Shown: piece after piece, positions 7,035 through 9,944 of the stretch
How positions within the stretch are numbered: position 1 is the first letter of the stretch
Layout: the number at the start of each line of letters is the position of its first letter
Origin: Candidatus Thiodiazotropha taylori
GTDB taxonomy: Bacteria > Pseudomonadota > Gammaproteobacteria > Chromatiales > Chromatiaceae
Reading direction: 5' to 3'
Assembly (NCBI GenBank): GCA_019100305.1
Contig: JAHRHW010000140.1
Span: forward strand, 1 to 9,944
Length of the DNA stretch: 9,944 bases
Made by a program: the position numbers and the translations under genes
The notes under the pieces: model-generated
What the model was told of the DNA's origin: nothing
Seen by the model: the letters and a program-made list of their open reading frames with translations, nothing else
Database searches by the model: none

Positions 7035-7109
7035 GTTAGCCTAACCAGCAACAGGATGAGCGCCTCCAGGAGAGTTGTCACTGCGCAGGGCTTTTAGAGT
7101 CAAGGGTGG

Positions 7110-7520
7110 CTAGCTTGTCCTGATGTTATCGGCGGGAGGTGGAAACCTGAGAAATATCAGAGCCAGAATCGATTCAATCGCAAGATAGAAGAGTGTTGGC
7201 CAATCCGGCAAACCTTCACTGAACAGGGAGTAGACACGCGCTGCCACCACCAATGCCAGAGTAAGCCCGATCCCCATTACAAGCGTGCGTTCTTTTTCAA
7301 TGCGATAACAGGCTAAACAGCCCATCACTCCCAAGCCCGCCATCATGCCATGCAACGCCCGAAACTGATTTGCCTGATCCGCCAGTTGCACATTCAGTCC
7401 GGCAGGTTCCGGGTGAAACATGGTGATGACATCGGGAATCAGGAGACTCAAACCAAACAACATCAATAGGGCCACCAGCAACCGTTTGTGTCTTTTTTGC
7501 ATGGTTAATTCACAGTTCAT
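7110..7520 (-). CDS. DUF4345-like four-helix membrane protein
   Basis: A 136-residue protein on the - strand with four hydrophobic segments: about 13-30 (LLVALLMLFGLSLLIP), 55-72 (ALHGMMAGLGVMGCLACY), 79-97 (LVMGIGLTLALVVAARVY) and 107-125 (PTLFYLAIESILALIFL). The polar residues placed in or near helices match the DUF4345 pattern: N and R in NQFRALHGM-x-AGLG, R in AARVYSLFSEGLP, and E in the last helix. Function of the family is unknown; it is a small inner-membrane protein. An internal ATG at 7502 (MQKRHKRLL) is an equally possible start giving 130 residues; neither has a good ribosome binding site. It converges with the VOC-CBS gene across 75 bases that contain only two 4-5 bp palindromes and no recognisable terminator. 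A poor promoter match on the - strand (TTACAG, 17 bases, TAAAAA) lies at 7561-7589. Confidence 0.75.
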   Translation of the reverse strand: MNCELTMQKRHKRLLVALLMLFGLSLLIPDVITMFHPEPAGLNVQLADQANQFRALHGMMAGLGVMGCLACYRIEKERTLVMGIGLTLALVVAARVYSLFSEGLPDWPTLFYLAIESILALIFLRFPPPADNIRTS

Positions 7521-7690
7521 GGAAGTGATTTAAGTGATCAGGTTCAACCCTTGGTTGCGTTTTTTACCTGCTGTCTTTTCACCCTGTAATTAAGTAGATA
7601 TAGCTTGAGATACGATAGAGTGCATTCGGCGTGTTGCCCAGATAAATATCTCCACGACAAGCAAGGGTATCATTTTTCGATGAAATCAGT

Positions 7691-7727
7691 GAGTAGGCGG
7701 GAATCTACTCCATCAATAACAGTTATT
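7691..7727. repeat. Two adjacent inverted repeats followed by a T-rich run
   Basis: GAGTAG (7691-7696) and CTACTC (7705-7710) are perfect complements around 8 bases. Four bases later comes AATAAC-A-GTTATT (7715-7727), directly followed by TTTATTTAG. On the + strand the order hairpin then T-rich sequence recalls a weak terminator, but no + strand gene ends nearby, so the role is unclear. Confidence 0.35.
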
Positions 7728-7899
7728 TTTATTTAGTATAAATGACGAATGTCCCTGTTTGCTCTGAATTGATAGATGTATATCAGAAGCTTGGTATGTC
7801 ATAGATCCAGATACTGCATTGGAGCTGTTTTCTGGAATTACTATTCAAGTTATCTCGCTTGGTAGCAACCCTATTGCTCGGTTTCACAACCCATTATAG

Positions 7900-7915
7900 T
7901 GCATACCATGGTGCA
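7900..7915. promoter_or_regulatory. Palindrome resembling an NtrC-type site, spacing one base short
   Basis: TGCATACCATGGTGCA has the TGCA ends and the TGGTGCA right half of NtrC sites, but is 16 rather than 17 bases long. AGCACT (7922-7927) and AGTGCT (7947-7952), a 6-bp inverted repeat extendable by one G-T and one A-T pair, lie just downstream. I found no -24/-12 (TGGCAC-N5-TTGC) promoter on either strand nearby, so an active nitrogen-regulated promoter is not supported. Confidence 0.2.
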
Positions 7916-7978
7916 AATAAGAGCACTACAACTTGTATGTTATGGGAGTGCTTTGGTCGCTCAACGGACAGTCTGGGT

Positions 7979-8014
7979 TCGACCAAGAACAGCCACTCTA
8001 GCAAACTTGGTCGA
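7979..8014. repeat. 9-bp perfect inverted repeat (TCGACCAAG / CTTGGTCGA)
   Basis: TCGACCAAG (7979-7987) pairs with CTTGGTCGA (8006-8014) around an 18-base loop; the right arm also forms the palindrome GGTCGACC (8009-8016). A related CTTTGGTCGC occurs at 7951-7960. It belongs to a locally structured segment with the hairpin at 7920-7954. No terminator T-run follows. Confidence 0.5.
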
Positions 8015-8226
8015 CCTATGACTAAAGAGAAAATGAATAATAAGGGATAACTCGAAATCCTTAAATAAGGAATTCAAGCTGCTCTTTTTAATGTTAGCTT
8101 CAACATCGGTAGTTTTAAGTCCATTCACTCACGCGACGCAACAGGACCAATATTAATTTGGATTTACTGTATGGTTAATAAATTTCTTCATGAAATTTTT
8201 TTAGTGTTTCAATATAGTAAATCTGT

Positions 8227-8255
8227 TTTAATCACCGATCTTATCGGTATATAAT
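8227..8255 (+). promoter_or_regulatory. Promoter with palindromic spacer ahead of the secreted-protein gene
   Basis: A perfect -10 box TATAAT (8250-8255) lies 32 bases before ATG 8288, leaving a leader of roughly 25 bases. The -35 match is poor (TTTAAT, 8227-8232, 17-base spacing). The spacer contains the perfect inverted repeat ACCGAT-CTT-ATCGGT (8234-8248), ending one base before the -10 box. This position is typical for an operator, and a strong -10 with a weak -35 fits a regulated promoter; the regulator is not identified. Confidence 0.5.
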
Positions 8256-8287
8256 TGATTTATTTAAATAAGTTTAAAGAAGTTATC

Positions 8288-9745
8288 ATGAATAAATACA
8301 AATCACTTAAAATAGGGCTGGTTTACTTTTTCATTTCTGGAGTTCTGAATGCAGAACCAGTGTTAGACTCTTTTCAAAGAGATGTAAATCCTAATTTTGG
8401 GCCAAAAATAATAATTGCTGCTAACAGTATTTCAAAAGGAGAAGGTCAAAAGCTGGTTGAAAAAACAGTAGCAGAAATTAACAAAATAATGAATTCACAA
8501 ATTTCTAATCAAGATAAATTAAATGCACTCGTTAGCCTGAATGAAGAATTTACTTATAAAGTATTACGACTTGAGAATCCAGATATCCAATACTTAAGAT
8601 CGCCGCAATATAAAAGTCAATTAAGCTATATGCAAGAACAGCGACTCAAATTGTTGCGTTTAATCGAACCTCAGCTGCTTATGTCAATAAAGTCAGCCAA
8701 GTCTGTTGTTGACTTAGCATCACCTCTAGTTCTAAATGAAGGTGATAACATAGATGTTATTGGCAGAATTAAAAAAGCACAGAACAACAGGCTTCAGGAA
8801 TTAACTGCATTCAAACCGGTTAGCAACGCATCTCAGTTAAAAGTTAGTAGCTTTACAGCAAAGGGCTTAAATCAAGAAAACATATTAACAGCGATCTATC
8901 TCGGTGATTTTAATTATGCTCATGAATATGGAAGCGATAATACATTTGCCGGGATATTCACACAATATTTGCACGCTAATAGTAAATACTGCCATGAATA
9001 CTTACCATCAAATAAAGTCCCTATGACAGAACGTAAATGTACTCGAGAAGTAACAACAACAACATCGAACGCATTTGGCCCCATTGCAAGTAGTACCGAT
9101 TGCTCCAATTGGATAGATCACCCAACAGGTTTTGATGCTGACCCAGTTCTATATGAATCTAGAAATCGTCTTTTACATCGCATATTAAACAAAGCTCAAA
9201 AAAACGCGATTTCAAACGCCGTGAGAGGTAACCTTTATTTACTCAATTACGATCTGGAGTCGGCCCATAACGAAATATCTGACCCGTCGATTAAATCTGA
9301 CTTATACAGCCTTGTCCAAAAAAATCAGTGCCATAATGCAGGACTAAAACGATTTGAAAAAAATCTGCATCTCTTGGTTGAAGGCAGTAAGCAGCCTCTG
9401 CTATTACCAGACAAAGTAAACATGAAGAATTTACAGCTTGTCTATCAAAAAAAAGAAAAACGTGATGATGCAAATTACGAAAGAGATACTAAGGATATTA
9501 CACAGAAGTGTTTACGCAACAGAAATGCCGATTCTCCCTGGAAAAAAATATATTGCCCATGCTTGGGAAAAGAAATGGCAAAAGAAAACTATTATAAAAA
9601 TAATAAAGACACAATTTTAAAAGCTTTGGGGGCTGCAAGCTGGTTACCATTTTGGAAACAAAGTATACCAGGTATAAAAAAACAACTTAGTTCTGATTTC
9701 TCTGAACGTGTTAGTGACTGCTATGAGGAGAATCTTGAATATTAA
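8288..9745 (+). CDS. Unrecognised secreted protein with eight cysteines, AT-rich gene
   Basis: A 485-residue protein I cannot assign to a family. Residues 1-22 are a clear Sec signal peptide (basic MNKYKSLK, hydrophobic core, cleavage after LNA before EPV), so it is exported. No other membrane segment is evident. The N-terminal half (about 23-215) is mainly helical and free of cysteine. All eight cysteines lie in the second half: C235, C251, C272, C348, C408, C423, C425 and C478. An even number in an exported protein suggests disulfides, perhaps four; C423-Pro-C425 is a notable close pair. ATG 8288 is preferred over an upstream TTG at 8255 because it gives the signal peptide and follows AAAGAAG. 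AAA, AAT and ATA codons abound, unlike the Bat genes, which suggests acquisition by transfer. It has its own promoter and no co-directional neighbour in view. Possible roles include an envelope or secreted effector, but nothing in the sequence proves one. Confidence 0.85.
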   Translation: MNKYKSLKIGLVYFFISGVLNAEPVLDSFQRDVNPNFGPKIIIAANSISKGEGQKLVEKTVAEINKIMNSQISNQDKLNALVSLNEEFTYKVLRLENPDIQYLRSPQYKSQLSYMQEQRLKLLRLIEPQLLMSIKSAKSVVDLASPLVLNEGDNIDVIGRIKKAQNNRLQELTAFKPVSNASQLKVSSFTAKGLNQENILTAIYLGDFNYAHEYGSDNTFAGIFTQYLHANSKYCHEYLPSNKVPMTERKCTREVTTTTSNAFGPIASSTDCSNWIDHPTGFDADPVLYESRNRLLHRILNKAQKNAISNAVRGNLYLLNYDLESAHNEISDPSIKSDLYSLVQKNQCHNAGLKRFEKNLHLLVEGSKQPLLLPDKVNMKNLQLVYQKKEKRDDANYERDTKDITQKCLRNRNADSPWKKIYCPCLGKEMAKENYYKNNKDTILKALGAASWLPFWKQSIPGIKKQLSSDFSERVSDCYEENLEY

Positions 9746-9884
9746 CAGTAGAAATGTTGATGACATAAGTGCAACTAAATAAGGAGTGTCTTCTTAACCC
9801 AGCTAACTGGTAGATTGCCCATATGAATAAAAGCAACGGACCAACTATAATCGTCTTGTATGGTCTGATCTACCGTGTCTGAAT

Positions 9885-9914
9885 GTCCGGTTATCGACAT
9901 AGCTGTCACTTACT
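9885..9914 (+). repeat. Degenerate copy of a sequence also present at 7971-8000
   Basis: GTCCGGTTATCGACATAG followed by CTGTCACTTACTGG can be aligned with GTCTGGGTTCGACCAAG followed by AACAGCCACTCTAGC at 7971-8000, with small gaps; GTC, GG, TCGAC and CACT are shared in the same order. CAACGG also occurs near both (7962-7967 and 9934-9939). The two copies flank the AT-rich secreted-protein gene. The remaining bases from 9746 to 9944 show no credible gene; a 19-codon frame at 9823 has no ribosome binding site. Confidence 0.3.
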
Positions 9915-9944
9915 GGGATTTCCACCAATGTCAGCAACGGTCAC

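Larger units (their letters stand above)
7521..8233. other. Long AT-rich non-coding stretch between two transcription units
   Basis: About 700 bases with no credible gene on either strand. The longest open frame (7859-8050, +) would start on TTG, has no ribosome binding site and looks like random sequence. Base composition moves from that of the Bat region to clearly AT-rich. Between 7690 and 8016 lie several inverted repeats, listed separately; the rest shows nothing I can name. It may be a junction of acquired DNA or hold a small untranslated RNA. Confidence 0.6.

Noticed and set aside
7035..7109. Bidirectional terminator between the convergent genes
   Set aside because: Only short palindromes (GTTAG-C-CTAAC at 7035-7045 and CTCC-A-GGAG at 7064-7072) and no T-run on either strand.
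7859..8050. 63-residue open frame in the AT-rich gap
   Set aside because: TTG start, no ribosome binding site, random-looking composition, and it runs across the inverted repeat at 7979-8014.
9823..9882. 19-codon frame near the right end
   Set aside because: No ribosome binding site and too short to support without conservation data.

Overview
The window looks like part of a chromosome from a gammaproteobacterium of moderately high GC. No marker gene fixes the genus; the assignment rests on the gene order DUF58, DUF4381, two von Willebrand A (VWA) proteins, a TPR protein and BatD, which is the proteobacterial version of the MoxR-associated Bat cluster. A MoxR-type AAA+ ATPase gene would be expected just left of base 1 but is not in view.

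Bases 1-5692 hold the Bat operon, all on the + strand and very tightly packed: the end of a DUF58 protein, a DUF4381 membrane protein, BatA, BatB, BatC and BatD. The first four junctions overlap by 1, 8, 8 and 4 bases. The fifth, BatC to BatD, has an apparent gap of 50 bases to the first ATG. A strong ribosome binding site sits 4 bases before an in-frame ATC, which suggests that BatD may start on a rare non-AUG codon. The proteins are expected to form a membrane-anchored, periplasm-facing assembly: metal-dependent VWA domains (BatA, BatB), a TPR scaffold with a very long Glu/Gln-rich arm (BatC) and a large periplasmic beta-rich protein (BatD). The MoxR/DUF58 pair would work on the cytosolic side. 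BatC carries a perfectly in-frame 15-bp tandem repeat of eight units.

Bases 5693-7520 hold two separate genes. One is a + strand fusion of a VOC (glyoxalase-fold) metalloprotein with a pair of CBS domains. The other is a convergent, - strand, four-helix membrane protein of the DUF4345 type. A nested inverted repeat lies between the Bat operon and the VOC-CBS gene.

From about 7521 to the end the composition becomes clearly AT-rich. A gap of about 770 bases without a credible gene contains several inverted repeats, including one that resembles an NtrC site with wrong spacing. It ends in a promoter whose spacer is a perfect palindrome. This promoter precedes a gene for an unrecognised secreted protein of 485 residues with eight cysteines. 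Its composition differs strongly from the Bat operon, and similar degenerate GTC-GG-TCGAC-CACT sequences lie on both sides of it, so it is the best candidate for acquired, undescribed material here.
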